From: Paludibacteraceae bacterium
GTDB lineage: Bacteria > Bacteroidota > Bacteroidia > Bacteroidales > Paludibacteraceae
Direction of reading: 5' to 3'
NCBI GenBank assembly: GCA_017527905.1
Contig: JAFXPK010000003.1
Span: 124,001-188,000 of the forward strand
Length of the DNA: 64,000 nucleotides
Made by a program: the position numbers and the translations under genes. Below, in pieces: positions 17,101 through 25,228 of the stretch. Position 1 is the first letter of the stretch. Every line of letters starts with the position of its first letter. The notes under the pieces were generated by a model, which had not been told where the DNA came from, ran no database searches, and was given only the letters and a program-made list of their open reading frames with translations.

Positions 17101-20100
17101 TGAGTTTTAACAAATTACTAAAGTCCGATAAGGTCATATTAAGATCAGATGTTATTGCAGGGATTGAAGATATCGTTGAAAAACTTGGCATAAGAATTAC
17201 CGATGAAGAAGAAACTCAGCATCCTTTCCATGACAAAGTCGAGGAAGCGATGATTGGTTATTCTATTCATGTGTTTAACATTATAAAGAGCCTGTCATCA
17301 AAGAAAGATAGTCCTCTTTCTGCTTCGGAGAAATACCAACTATTCAGTCATTTCACAGCTCCTAAGAGGAATATTGATCATGACAACCTAGCAGATTGGA
17401 GCATTTTCTGTAATCAACAAGGCTACAATGTCCAACTATGTCAATTGACCCATATTGATAGTTCACTCTATAATAATATCACAGGTCAATTTGTTATTAG
17501 CGAAGATGAATATAGCAAAGGTTCTCGTGTCATCGATCGTTATTTGATGAAGGAGAAAGATCAGTACGAAGGTATTATTTTAGGGAAATGGGATACCTTG
17601 GTTGCAGAAGTTGGAGAAAGTGAAGATAAAGCATGCTCTTTGTACAAACTGGCATTGACTACATATACGGTTGCTGAACACGAACAAGTTAAAGAGATGC
17701 TAACTTTCCCTGTTGCTGAAAAAAGATTTGTGTTCTCTAAAGGGCAGATGCATTTACTTTCAGAAATTATCTTGAACGAAAAACTCTCCAAGAATGATGA
17801 TGCTACGAAGATAATAGAATTGTTGACTGGGAAAAGTGTACCATCTGTAGAGGTTTCAAAAGCTGTAAAGCAAGTACCATTCGAATGTAAGAGTCAAAGG
17901 CTGGAGGATCTTACTATTCTTTCGGATGTGATTTTAAGCCCAGAACAGGTAACGGTCCTTCTTCAGTATTGTTTATCAAATAACGAAACGCTCTTTACTA
18001 ACTATGCAATAGATGCGAATGAAGGTAACTACACCTTTATAGCACTACCAAAAGAATCTGTGGTTGCATATACCAACAGTAAAGTGTTGAAGGACTTTAT
18101 CAACGATAAATGCAGTAGCATATATTTGCTGCCTGACGAATTCGCAAAGTATTCTAAATTGAGAGGTATAGTTACCGATGACGATCTTTTGATTAAGATT
18201 CTTGAGGTTATCGGAGATGTCAAAGAGCATGAACAAGTCCTCCTTCCTGTCTATAAAGAGGCTATAAGTAAAGTAAAGACATTGTATATTTCTCACTTGT
18301 CAGCAATAAATCTCAATGAAAACAGCTGCAGGGAGAAAAGCGACATTAACGTACAGACATTACTTCTAGCAAGTTCTATTGAAAAGCCGGAAGCAGAGCT
18401 GTTCGAAACTTTGCGTAACATCATTCATATCACATGTGGCGTTACCACAACTGCCTTGTCTAGTATTAAATTAGACCATACGGTAGAGGTTAATGGAAAA
18501 TCATTCCCATTGTCAAAACTCTTGCCAAATGAAGACAATATGGCCAAACTTGTGGATACGCTGAAGGAACGAATTGAAGAGTTTGTTCCTGTATTATCTT
18601 TTACAAACAGTTTATTTGGCTCAGAAGTAGATGAAGGAAGGGCTTACTCTGTTTTTGAAGTGTTGAATAAAGCAAATGTTGTTCTTGAAAATGGTATTCA
18701 AATCGCATTTGTTTTGGAATACGCAGCCTACAATAAGAAGCATAGCATTGTTTGTAAAGTGCTTGATTCTGAAAGAAATCCAGTCTCAAAAGCGTTATGT
18801 GGGAAATGGATGCTCCAGTATTATTCATTTGCGAATCCGACTTCTATTCTTAACGATAAGTATGGAGATTTAGAAAAATATCTGGCTCTGCCATATTCAA
18901 GCAATAACATTCAATGTTCTATTGTTAAAGAGTTGTCAAACTTCAATTGTTTGAAGGAAAAATTGTCAGAAGGAGAGACTTTTGATTTGCTCGACCTCGT
19001 TTATAAAAAATCATCAGCCAATATGGTAATTTCTCCTGATGATGTTGTTTGTTTAAAAAGAAGTCTTGGCCTAACTGGTGCTCATTATATTATGTCTGAT
19101 TACTATTCACTACAAGATGAGAAATTGCCAGAAGTCATTGAAAAATGGAGGATAGCAAAAGATTCTGACGTACGAACTGCCGTGCTATGCAATGTATTTG
19201 GCATTATCAATGAAGACTCAAATGTTGTACATATCAGAAAGTTCCTGGGAGATGGGACTCCTTTTGCTATAACTGATAAAGACAATATTACCTCAGCCCT
19301 AACTTGCAATTGGCTAAGTGGCAAAGAACTCTTGACAAACGACAATCAATATCTCCTTCTACAAGGTGTAATAAATGATGAAAGCTATATTTGTGAAAAG
19401 GATGAAGTTGCATTAACAAAGTACGTTTCTCCTGAAAATTTTTTCATGACCTTTTCTGATTATCACATATATCAATATGATGGAGAGATTCCATGGCATG
19501 CCAAGTTAAAAGCCAACAATTATATCTTCCACCACTATAATGAAGGCGATATTGCTTTATCGGGATTAAACATCTTCATAAACGGCAAGCAGATAGACAA
19601 TATTATCAACTTAATACGTTCGTTGGTGAACACTGGAGACTTCTCGACAGATGACTTCTCCCAATTCTTTGAGCTGTATCAATCAAGATTGTCAGGATCG
19701 TTTGATGGTGAGATTGACGATGACCTGGATTCGGAGGTGCGTTCTGCTGCCAGTGAGATGGCAAAACAAGAAGCTGTTAATTGGCTTACAGCCAAGGGGT
19801 ATGACACATCAAATGTTCAGACAGAGTATTCTTTTGTCAATGGTGTCAAGAAAGATGGAGTTGAGTACCATATCGTGGTAAAAAGCTTCCGGACTAAGAA
19901 AAATGTTCTGAATGTTAATCCTAACGAATGGCTGTACTTGTTAAACGCAAACTCTCGACTTATGGTCTATTTGGGCCATATGACATTTGCTGTTTTTGAC
20001 AGAAAGTTACTATTGGGCAATCACGATTTCTTAAAGCTAAGAATCTCTACGTCTAATTTTGAGGTTGAGAATGGAAGACTTGATGATGTAATAAATCGAT

Positions 20101-20258
20101 TGGCAAAGGATGTGCAATACTTTGAACGTACTCATTTTGTATTTGAGCATATTCATGAAGATATTCTTTCTGGTGCAAATTCTCTAGATGACTATAATTT
20201 CTACAGTGCAAATTCAGAAGAACAATTTACAGCAGCAAACGATAGCGATATATTATGA
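14145..20258 (+). CDS. Giant S1-repeat / sacsin-like GHKL ATPase / DUF3883-like protein
   Basis: At 2037 residues this is the largest complete protein in the window. It has S1-like RNA-binding modules at about 17-92 (degenerate), 108-177 (GIIKSVKDIGIFVTL...GLVPKSHL) and 198-272, and possibly another barrel to 390. A sacsin-like GHKL ATPase follows: ELLQNADD (N446, D448), HDGLSF (D472) and GYKGIGFKS (500-508) are the ATP-lid and binding motifs. Residues 600-1850 are long and unassigned. Near 1868-1965, EAVNWLTAKGYD...YHIVVKSF...LNVNPNEWLYLLNA resembles the DUF3883/NOV_C domain, which is related to nuclease folds. The protein is likely cytoplasmic. The next gene overlaps its stop by 4 bases. 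S1 modules joined to a sacsin-like ATPase suggest an RNA- or ribosome-directed machine. Confidence 0.8.
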   Translation: MNNNNISVFDKFKEAYEIQDLLVGKVSYISKSYMIVKVFDYPCFMPFNEIELFPILNFNIYKNKEIVVKVINIDNYSNGELKVLVSHKIVAEESLLANSINDFSDVKRNKTYKGIIKSVKDIGIFVTLGNIDGLVPKSHLPAGYKDNPENFAVVGSIVDVNVIFINNEKQQIALSLPEIDPVSKREKSPFEKFRNSLRPNETVLTGRVVFLERDCATLHVNWESNVFTIYVKKEDLAWERIQHPSDAVFLGEELEVRYLKYEDNRLYFDLKWKLQDIYPSELFDLDTDDLLLSMGINENRFIGKVSVLKSKNKSSFDDIAGGLLSNIITSDEQDKNELLVDDYTGANITAFIPAKYVYGIEHDKYYQFKLKAADPLRRKEEHRPYMFSAILDNATAHPNPFKVQVEKSFKENKTPKSNRESASYLKEIGADMYTDRDRMFYELLQNADDASSKRGVKVMVQIQNNYLIFTHDGLSFSRQDFRSIVSTANSTKRLDRKKTGYKGIGFKSVFTDSEKVYIKTGGFFFVFDKKAELFNDFRAFYKYVNPLYTEEQLQIFFDENQEYEDEFEKVDHLPWQLLPFWVEECPEALRGTTFMRNCNVAIALEMDATSDKYRDIIKGIIQKPRFMLFLRNTQRIQFEDKKWDILSIAKQSDINTDVVRLKNSFAYTEEEVSYIVREGSDVLVNNENFKTCGIPMVKECIMVGNREKWKMYQIVDGLSIPITSIPERIIAADTTTLSYAFMLDEQGCVMPIPDKTPSLYAYLPMEDRRYLFPFFINADFELSSNRQEAKRVSVWNEYLFYNIGKNIVSWIATMATSFHPDYLSLLPQSFFIEELEEGKIDRLASQFNRGYKEALTETAFIQNDRGNIVTQKEVIIDESGFADLIGADAYCSFIDIEKRMLHKNINISPLNNRTIFTEIEHVQTGELIEKILAPNNRFRLLRFWRSLPADTRTLVLEHIANMPGNKKNLNDYIEDIPAYTCMGKLMSFNKLLKSDKVILRSDVIAGIEDIVEKLGIRITDEEETQHPFHDKVEEAMIGYSIHVFNIIKSLSSKKDSPLSASEKYQLFSHFTAPKRNIDHDNLADWSIFCNQQGYNVQLCQLTHIDSSLYNNITGQFVISEDEYSKGSRVIDRYLMKEKDQYEGIILGKWDTLVAEVGESEDKACSLYKLALTTYTVAEHEQVKEMLTFPVAEKRFVFSKGQMHLLSEIILNEKLSKNDDATKIIELLTGKSVPSVEVSKAVKQVPFECKSQRLEDLTILSDVILSPEQVTVLLQYCLSNNETLFTNYAIDANEGNYTFIALPKESVVAYTNSKVLKDFINDKCSSIYLLPDEFAKYSKLRGIVTDDDLLIKILEVIGDVKEHEQVLLPVYKEAISKVKTLYISHLSAINLNENSCREKSDINVQTLLLASSIEKPEAELFETLRNIIHITCGVTTTALSSIKLDHTVEVNGKSFPLSKLLPNEDNMAKLVDTLKERIEEFVPVLSFTNSLFGSEVDEGRAYSVFEVLNKANVVLENGIQIAFVLEYAAYNKKHSIVCKVLDSERNPVSKALCGKWMLQYYSFANPTSILNDKYGDLEKYLALPYSSNNIQCSIVKELSNFNCLKEKLSEGETFDLLDLVYKKSSANMVISPDDVVCLKRSLGLTGAHYIMSDYYSLQDEKLPEVIEKWRIAKDSDVRTAVLCNVFGIINEDSNVVHIRKFLGDGTPFAITDKDNITSALTCNWLSGKELLTNDNQYLLLQGVINDESYICEKDEVALTKYVSPENFFMTFSDYHIYQYDGEIPWHAKLKANNYIFHHYNEGDIALSGLNIFINGKQIDNIINLIRSLVNTGDFSTDDFSQFFELYQSRLSGSFDGEIDDDLDSEVRSAASEMAKQEAVNWLTAKGYDTSNVQTEYSFVNGVKKDGVEYHIVVKSFRTKKNVLNVNPNEWLYLLNANSRLMVYLGHMTFAVFDRKLLLGNHDFLKLRISTSNFEVENGRLDDVINRLAKDVQYFERTHFVFEHIHEDILSGANSLDDYNFYSANSEEQFTAANDSDIL

Positions 20259-21943
20259 TAATAGAAAGGCAGAAGCAACGGCTGTTCCTTCAAGACGAAT
20301 TGAAGAAGCAAACAGATGAGTTCAAAAACAAGTTGGAATCATCTGCACAAGATTTGCTATTGGATAAACATGAGTTGTTCGTGGCAATATTTATCAAATA
20401 TATGGAAAATGGAGAGATGCTGTTGAAGTTTTCTGCTTCCAGACCATTGCCAAGAAAGAATGAGCATTTCTATTGTTTTACGTTGCCAGACAGTTTGAGA
20501 AGATATAAAGACTGGGGCAGTCAAACATATGGAGATCTTATAAAAAAAGAAACACAAGCAACGGAGATAAGATGTATTTGGCATAGTTCGTCAGATGATC
20601 CATTATTTGTGTTGGCAGGTTTTAAGGGCGGTTCCGAAGATTTTAAGAACTATATAGAAAATACTCCGGGTGGAATCGTAGTACTTGGACCCCAAGTCCC
20701 TCCAGTTGAATACTTGGCTAATCTGGAGAAAGTTACGTACTCCGTTTATGACAAATGTTCTGAAATCTTAGATGCGGATTACAGTAGATTACCTTGGGAA
20801 CCAGAATTAGTATCAACCAAAGACGATATGACTAGCATTGTCATGGAACAGTTGGCAAAGTTCGACTCTGTGATTATCCAAGGTCCTCCAGGAACTGGTA
20901 AAACATTTAGAATAGCAGCCTTGTGCGAGAAACTCTGTTCAAATGGTTATTCTGTTTTAGTGACAGCATTAACAAATCGTGCACTCATGGAAGTTGCCGA
21001 GAAAATGAAAGATTCATTAATAAAGGACAAAAAGGTCTATAAGACAAACCTATCTACTGATGAGTCAAAAGAGGTGCGAGGTATTTTGAGTGCAGAAAAA
21101 ATGTTGTCTATACCAGGGAAGTTAATGTTGTCTACTTTTTATATTTCGAGCGGTTCAGCAGCCCAAAACTATCAAGGGCCATTGTACGACTATGTAATAG
21201 TTGATGAAGCAAGTCAAGCATTCCTTACTATGCTGGCAGCAGCAAACATGTTAGGAAAAAAGAATCTTTGGGTGGGAGATGTTTGTCAGATGCCTCCTAT
21301 CGTGAAGACAACGAAAGATAGGATAAGGAAGCAAGGCTATGAGCCGTTAATTGATGGATTTGATACTCTAACGATGTCGAATAGGTTCAAAACATACCAG
21401 TTAAGTGATACTTATAGATTAGGAGAAAGAGCAGCTTCATTTACTGGATTGTTTTATAATGGGAATCTCAAATCCATGTCAAATAGCGAATTCCGCCAGA
21501 TTGAACAATTTGACGGTCCTATTATAGTTCCCATGGACTTACCTGTAGGAGATCCGACTCCTACAATGGCAATTCAAAAGGCAGTTTCGATTGCTTCAGA
21601 CGTACTCAGCAAAGACAAACATTGTAAAATAGCCATTCTAAGCCAATTAATTAAAACTACAGGCGCTTTACAAGTGGAAGTCGCGCGTCAATTGGGCAGT
21701 ATCAATAACGTATTAGTTGATACTGTTGCTAGAGTTCAAGGCTTGACGCAAGATGTTACGATATATGTAATTCCTGATACCGATGCGAAGCTTTATAGTC
21801 TCGAAAAACGATTGTTTAATGTTGCAACGAGTCGTGCTATAAGGAACACGTACATTATATGCCCTAAAAACATAGCAGAATATACGTATATGTCGGCTGA
21901 AGTTAAAAACTATTTGATGAAATTAAAAAGTGAATTAGGTTAA
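20255..21943 (+). CDS. UPF1-like superfamily 1 helicase
   Basis: The 562-residue product carries a full set of SF1 helicase motifs: Walker A GPPGTGKT (210-217), motif II DEASQ (317-321), motif III VGDVCQMPPI, motif V-like TVARVQGLTQD and motif VI NVATSRA (522-528). This is the UPF1/DNA2 (AAA_11/AAA_12) type. About 200 residues precede the helicase core and may bind nucleic acid or a partner. It is shorter than many relatives. Its ATG overlaps the stop of the giant upstream gene in an ATGA junction, so the two are surely co-translated. It probably remodels RNA or DNA in step with the GHKL protein. No terminator is visible after it; a gene fragment begins 1 base after the stop. Confidence 0.85.
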   Translation: MIIERQKQRLFLQDELKKQTDEFKNKLESSAQDLLLDKHELFVAIFIKYMENGEMLLKFSASRPLPRKNEHFYCFTLPDSLRRYKDWGSQTYGDLIKKETQATEIRCIWHSSSDDPLFVLAGFKGGSEDFKNYIENTPGGIVVLGPQVPPVEYLANLEKVTYSVYDKCSEILDADYSRLPWEPELVSTKDDMTSIVMEQLAKFDSVIIQGPPGTGKTFRIAALCEKLCSNGYSVLVTALTNRALMEVAEKMKDSLIKDKKVYKTNLSTDESKEVRGILSAEKMLSIPGKLMLSTFYISSGSAAQNYQGPLYDYVIVDEASQAFLTMLAAANMLGKKNLWVGDVCQMPPIVKTTKDRIRKQGYEPLIDGFDTLTMSNRFKTYQLSDTYRLGERAASFTGLFYNGNLKSMSNSEFRQIEQFDGPIIVPMDLPVGDPTPTMAIQKAVSIASDVLSKDKHCKIAILSQLIKTTGALQVEVARQLGSINNVLVDTVARVQGLTQDVTIYVIPDTDAKLYSLEKRLFNVATSRAIRNTYIICPKNIAEYTYMSAEVKNYLMKLKSELG

Positions 21944-21944
21944 T

Positions 21945-22112
21945 ATGACAGAACTCGAATTACAGCAATACCTGCTCCGCGAGTACCTGCAAGAGAATGC
22001 CCGGTGTGAGTGGAAGGAATCATATAGACGGATTGATCATGGATTTGGGGACCGGTCGGGAAGTGGTTGGATGATGTCTGTATTCCGTGCTAAATTTATA
22101 CCGATGGCGTGA
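21945..22112 (+). pseudogene. Truncated 5' end of an AlbA_2/RecG-like ATP-binding protein gene
   Basis: The frame starts 1 base after the helicase stop and encodes 55 residues. The first 23, ELELQQYLLREYLQENARCEWKE in part, resemble the N-terminus of AlbA_2-domain (RecG-related) proteins common in Bacteroidota. After WKE the sequence no longer fits the family and stops at 22112. It looks like the broken remains of a gene that once followed the helicase. Confidence 0.45.
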
Positions 22113-22392
22113 TAATTAGTCGCCATGTGCCATCTTTCTCTACTCGTTGTATGTAGCCTTTGGTGGTCAGCTGTTTCAGTTGCTTGTTTACGGCTGCAAC
22201 GTTGATACCCACCTCATTTGATAGCCTCTGAATTGTGATGTCTGGGGCAGCATACATAAGATTGAGGATCTTGCTTGTTGAGTCGCTGCGGAAGTTCACT
22301 CGCTCACCATCGAACCACCATACATTATTCCCTCGTTCTGTGAGGAAACGAATATTGTACGTAACTTCCTCTACAAATAGCTTGGTGAAATA
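22096..22392 (-). pseudogene. 3' fragment of a winged-helix protein gene
   Basis: The minus strand is open from 22392 to the stop at 22096, about 98 codons, with an in-frame TAG just upstream and no ATG. The end reads as a winged helix: KILNLMYAAPDITIQRLSNE, then VAAVNKQLKQLTTKGYIQRVEKDG. Such domains close RecG-like or Fic-like Bacteroidota proteins. A GTG at 22299 could start a 67-residue protein, but an orphan 3' fragment is more likely. It faces the AlbA_2 relic and overlaps it by 17 bases. Confidence 0.5.
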
Positions 22393-22474
22393 CTATCACT
22401 TTTTTGCCGTACCTTAAGGACCGATGTAATGCAACATGATAATTTCCTTCTTTTCGAGTAAGAGGATTTTATCC

Positions 22475-23515
22475 TTATGTCTTATGATCCACCTCCCAGT
22501 GTCCGCCCTTGTCCGGACCTATGCGACGAACGACACCTTCCGTTTGCATACGTTTGAGGTGCTTGGAGATGGCACTACGGTTTATACTGAGTCTCTCCGC
22601 CATCTGCGTGGAGGTGATTTGTGGATTCTCTGTGATGAGCGATAGAATGGCTTCACGATTTTTCTGTCCACCTTTTCTGTCCACCTTAGGGGTTTTCTGT
22701 CCACCTTTTCTGTCCACTTCGTCCTGCATGGATTTCTCATAGTTTTGTATGTCATGTCGTAGATGAGCGATGTGGAGGCGTGCCATGCAGTCAAGGAAGA
22801 TGCTGATATCTTCTTTCTCTCGTGCGTCAATGAGAGACTGGATGTATTCGGCTTTATCTTGCTTCAGAACCTTTGTGGGCAAAACATCATATTCCATCTG
22901 CAATAGATTCATAAGCAGTCGACTGGTTCGTCCGTTGCCATCTGCCCAAGGGTGAATCGTGACAAGTTCGTAATGTGCCCAAAAACTGAGTTCATATATG
23001 GCACAAGTATCAGACGAGTCAACATCCCTACGTCGAGCGTTCAACTCCCTACAAAAATCCTCCAATCGTTGCGGCACTTTCAGATAGTTCATATACGAAC
23101 GTCCTCCTGCTCCTGCGGTAACATTGAGTTTACGAAGTTCCCCTTTTGAAGCATCAAAAGAACCTCCAAGGGAGTTATATACCGAGCCTGTACGTGCCAT
23201 TACTTTGGCTGCCAGATTAATAAGGGATTCAACTGTAATCTCTTCATGACGTTTAATCCATACATATCCATAGTCGTATGCCGCTTTAAGGTCGAGATTC
23301 ATGTTTTGTTCAGTTATATTGCGTTTACTTGAGGTGATGCCCTCATCAAACAGCAATTGAGCCTCCACTTCGGTCACTGTACTGCCCTCAATGGCGGTGG
23401 AGTGGGTAATAAGAGAGTATAGATAGAACTTATCATAGTCTATCTGTTTTGATATACCCAGATCATGGTGCTTACTGAGTAATTGAATCAATCTCTCTTT
23501 ATTCTCTTGTGTCAT
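22475..23515 (-). CDS. Fic family protein with winged-helix C-terminus
   Basis: The 346-residue protein carries the Fic active site HPWADGNGRTSR, starting at H188, which usually transfers AMP from ATP to a hydroxyl group on a target protein. The N-terminal STAIEG fits the inhibitory motif (S/T)xxxE(G/N), so the enzyme is probably self-inhibited. The C-terminal 60 residues form a winged helix (ITSTQMAERLSINRSAISKHLKRM), which may bind DNA. Between them a short basic segment KVDRKGGQK is nearly repeated, encoded by a direct DNA repeat at about 22666-22726. The gene stands alone behind its own promoter, next to the gene relics that close the large operon. Its target is unknown. Confidence 0.88.
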   Translation of the reverse strand: MTQENKERLIQLLSKHHDLGISKQIDYDKFYLYSLITHSTAIEGSTVTEVEAQLLFDEGITSSKRNITEQNMNLDLKAAYDYGYVWIKRHEEITVESLINLAAKVMARTGSVYNSLGGSFDASKGELRKLNVTAGAGGRSYMNYLKVPQRLEDFCRELNARRRDVDSSDTCAIYELSFWAHYELVTIHPWADGNGRTSRLLMNLLQMEYDVLPTKVLKQDKAEYIQSLIDAREKEDISIFLDCMARLHIAHLRHDIQNYEKSMQDEVDRKGGQKTPKVDRKGGQKNREAILSLITENPQITSTQMAERLSINRSAISKHLKRMQTEGVVRRIGPDKGGHWEVDHKT

Positions 23516-23566
23516 AACTTTATTGCCCGCTCAACATCTTGTGGATTGTATGTTTGCATATACTTG

Positions 23567-23574
23567 CAAATGTA
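23567..23574 (-). promoter_or_regulatory. Candidate -7 box for the Fic gene
   Basis: CAAATGTA on the plus strand reads TACATTTG on the minus strand. It sits 52 bases before the Fic ATG at 23515. Confidence 0.5.
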
Positions 23575-23726
23575 GGAAAATAATTCCCATTCAAAGGGAG
23601 TATAGGAAGATTTTTTGGGCAAGAGATCAGGGGATGTTTTCTCTACTTATCCTTGTGGGATATGGTTTGCTTTGATGCATTCTTAATACCTATGCTTGGA
23701 TTCTCAAAGGATTTTTTTTCAGAATA

Positions 23727-23758
23727 TTTGACAGTTTATGGGAAAGTGCATATATTTG
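23727..23758 (+). promoter_or_regulatory. Well-formed promoter for the RNA ligase leader
   Basis: TTTG (23727-23730) and TATATTTG (23751-23758) are separated by 20 bases, the spacing expected of a Bacteroidota housekeeping promoter. It is one of the best promoters in the window. Transcription would start near 23765, giving a leader of about 350 bases before the RNA ligase ATG. Confidence 0.75.
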
Positions 23759-23788
23759 CGGCCGTTTTTCGAAAAAAGGAAAGGCATA

Positions 23789-23950
23789 ATGCGACAGCAA
23801 AGATTGAACATATCATTATTGTCACAACTTCAAGGCACAGAAAGCTTTGGATGGATTTGTTATGTCAATTATGCAAGCATTACGAAGCGTGAACCATACA
23901 CGCATACTTTCCGACGAAAATCATTTAGTGAGATTAGGATAATGTCATAA
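23789..23950 (+). CDS. Leader ORF of 53 codons upstream of the RNA ligase gene
   Basis: The ORF begins with ATG at 23789, 9 bases after an AAAAAAGGA stretch, and ends 30 bases before a terminator. The peptide starts MRQQRLNISLLSQLQGTESF and is rich in aromatic, Ser, Thr and Arg residues. I do not recognise it. Bases 23906-23916 (ACTTTCCGACG), inside the ORF, recur exactly at 24003-24013 in the right arm of the terminator. This copy could pair with the terminator's left arm. The ORF may therefore act as a translated sensor rather than make a useful protein. An RNA without translation is the alternative. Confidence 0.4.
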   Translation: MRQQRLNISLLSQLQGTESFGWICYVNYASITKREPYTHTFRRKSFSEIRIMS

Positions 23951-23980
23951 GTCTATTGACTACGATAAAAGATGCAATGA

Positions 23981-24022
23981 GACCGTTGGAAAGTGAACCC
24001 AGACTTTCCGACGGTCTTTTTT
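23981..24022 (+). terminator. Attenuator-type terminator in the RNA ligase leader
   Basis: The arm containing CGTTGGAAAGT (23984-23994) pairs with ACTTTCCGACG (24003-24013), extended by ACC/GGT, and six Ts follow. The terminator lies 94 bases before the RNA ligase ATG and downstream of its only clear promoter, so the ligase needs read-through. No other gene is seen in the rest of 23516-24115. Confidence 0.75.
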
Positions 24023-24115
24023 ATGCCCATTTATTCTTCTCCACACCCGACAATATGGGCTGCCATTCATAATCATTATTAACCGCGCAGCGATGCGCAC
24101 AAACAGAAAAGTAAA

Positions 24116-25153
24116 ATGTTAGAATTTAAGAAGTACAACTCCATTGAGAATTCTTTCGACAGAAAGTTCATGGAGAAGGTCATGGTAGAGATGCCCGCTG
24201 ACCTTGAGTATGTGGTACAGGAGAAAGTGCATGGTACCAACACCAGTTTCTTGTGTGATGGCAATGAGGTGAAGTTTGCCAAAAGGACATCCGTGCTCGC
24301 TGAGGGAGAGAACTTCTACGAGTATGCCGAATTGGTTGAGACCTACAAAGACCGAGTGCTCAGCTTGTTCGGGAAGGTGAAAGCCAGATACCCGGAGACG
24401 ACCCATATCTCTGTGTTCGGTGAGATGTTCGGAGGCCGCTATCCCCATAACGAAGTAAAGGTAAGTCATAGAGTTTCATTGATTCAGAAAGGGGTGTGCT
24501 ACACTCCCGATCATGAATTCTACGGCTTCGACATCTATCTCTTCGAGGATGGAAACAACAGGTTCCTGCCTGTGGATGAGGTGAATGAATTGTTCGAGTC
24601 GGAAGGTTTCTTCTATGCCAAAACTCTTTTCAGGGGTACGTTGGCTGAGTGCTTGAAATACCCGAATGCCTTTGAGAGTAAGATTGCCGAGTGGTTGGGT
24701 CTACCCACCATCGAGGACAATATTTGCGAGGGCGTGGTTATCAGACCTGTGGTGCCAATGTATTTCAGGAATGGTTCCAGAGTGCTCATTAAGAACAAGA
24801 ACGAGCGGTTCGCTGAGAAGAAGAGTGTCAAGACTCGCAACAAGCTCTTTGCTGAGCCTGTTCCATATAGCGAGGCTTTAAAGACCCTGCTCATAGAGGC
24901 TGAGGTTTATGTTACTGAAAACCGGCTGACTAACGTGGTGAGTCATATTGGCGAGGTGCAATTCCCAAAGGATTTTGGCAAGGTGATGGGGCTGTTCTCC
25001 AAGGATGTGCTTGACGATTTCCTCAAGGAACACGGCAGTGCTTACACCGCCCTCGATAAGTGCGAGCAGAAATCCCTGAACAAGGCGTTAAACAAGCTGT
25101 GCACAACTCTCGTGAAGAGGGTCTATATGAGTCAGGCCTATATGCTCGATTAA
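24116..25153 (+). CDS. Rnl2-like RNA ligase
   Basis: The 345-residue product is a nucleotidyltransferase-type RNA ligase. K37 in EKVHGTN is the lysine that would take up AMP from ATP (motif I KxHGxN), EGVVIRP at 205-211 is motif IV, and LIKNKNERF near 224-232 is motif V. The C-terminal 100 residues match the helical domain of T4 Rnl2-type ligases. The enzyme would seal 3'-OH/5'-phosphate RNA ends, for example broken tRNAs. No kinase/phosphatase or methyltransferase partner is adjacent. It is transcribed through an attenuator-like leader and followed by its own terminator. Confidence 0.85.
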   Translation: MLEFKKYNSIENSFDRKFMEKVMVEMPADLEYVVQEKVHGTNTSFLCDGNEVKFAKRTSVLAEGENFYEYAELVETYKDRVLSLFGKVKARYPETTHISVFGEMFGGRYPHNEVKVSHRVSLIQKGVCYTPDHEFYGFDIYLFEDGNNRFLPVDEVNELFESEGFFYAKTLFRGTLAECLKYPNAFESKIAEWLGLPTIEDNICEGVVIRPVVPMYFRNGSRVLIKNKNERFAEKKSVKTRNKLFAEPVPYSEALKTLLIEAEVYVTENRLTNVVSHIGEVQFPKDFGKVMGLFSKDVLDDFLKEHGSAYTALDKCEQKSLNKALNKLCTTLVKRVYMSQAYMLD

Positions 25154-25181
25154 TTAACAAAACTCTCCGTGCTCCGTGTGG

Positions 25182-25228
25182 GCATGGGGAGTATAACTTC
25201 CTCCCTCTCCGCATGCGTCTCCTTTTTT
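25182..25228 (+). terminator. Terminator after the RNA ligase gene
   Basis: GCATGGGGAG (25182-25191) pairs with CTCCGCATGC (25207-25216) apart from one mismatch, and six Ts follow at 25223-25228. A second GC-rich hairpin at 25324-25350 could end transcription of the convergent PPOX gene. Confidence 0.65.

Noticed and set aside
23765..24022. Known structured RNA such as 6S RNA
   Set aside because: I could not fold it into a known type, and the ORF plus terminator in front of the RNA ligase gene fits an attenuator leader better.
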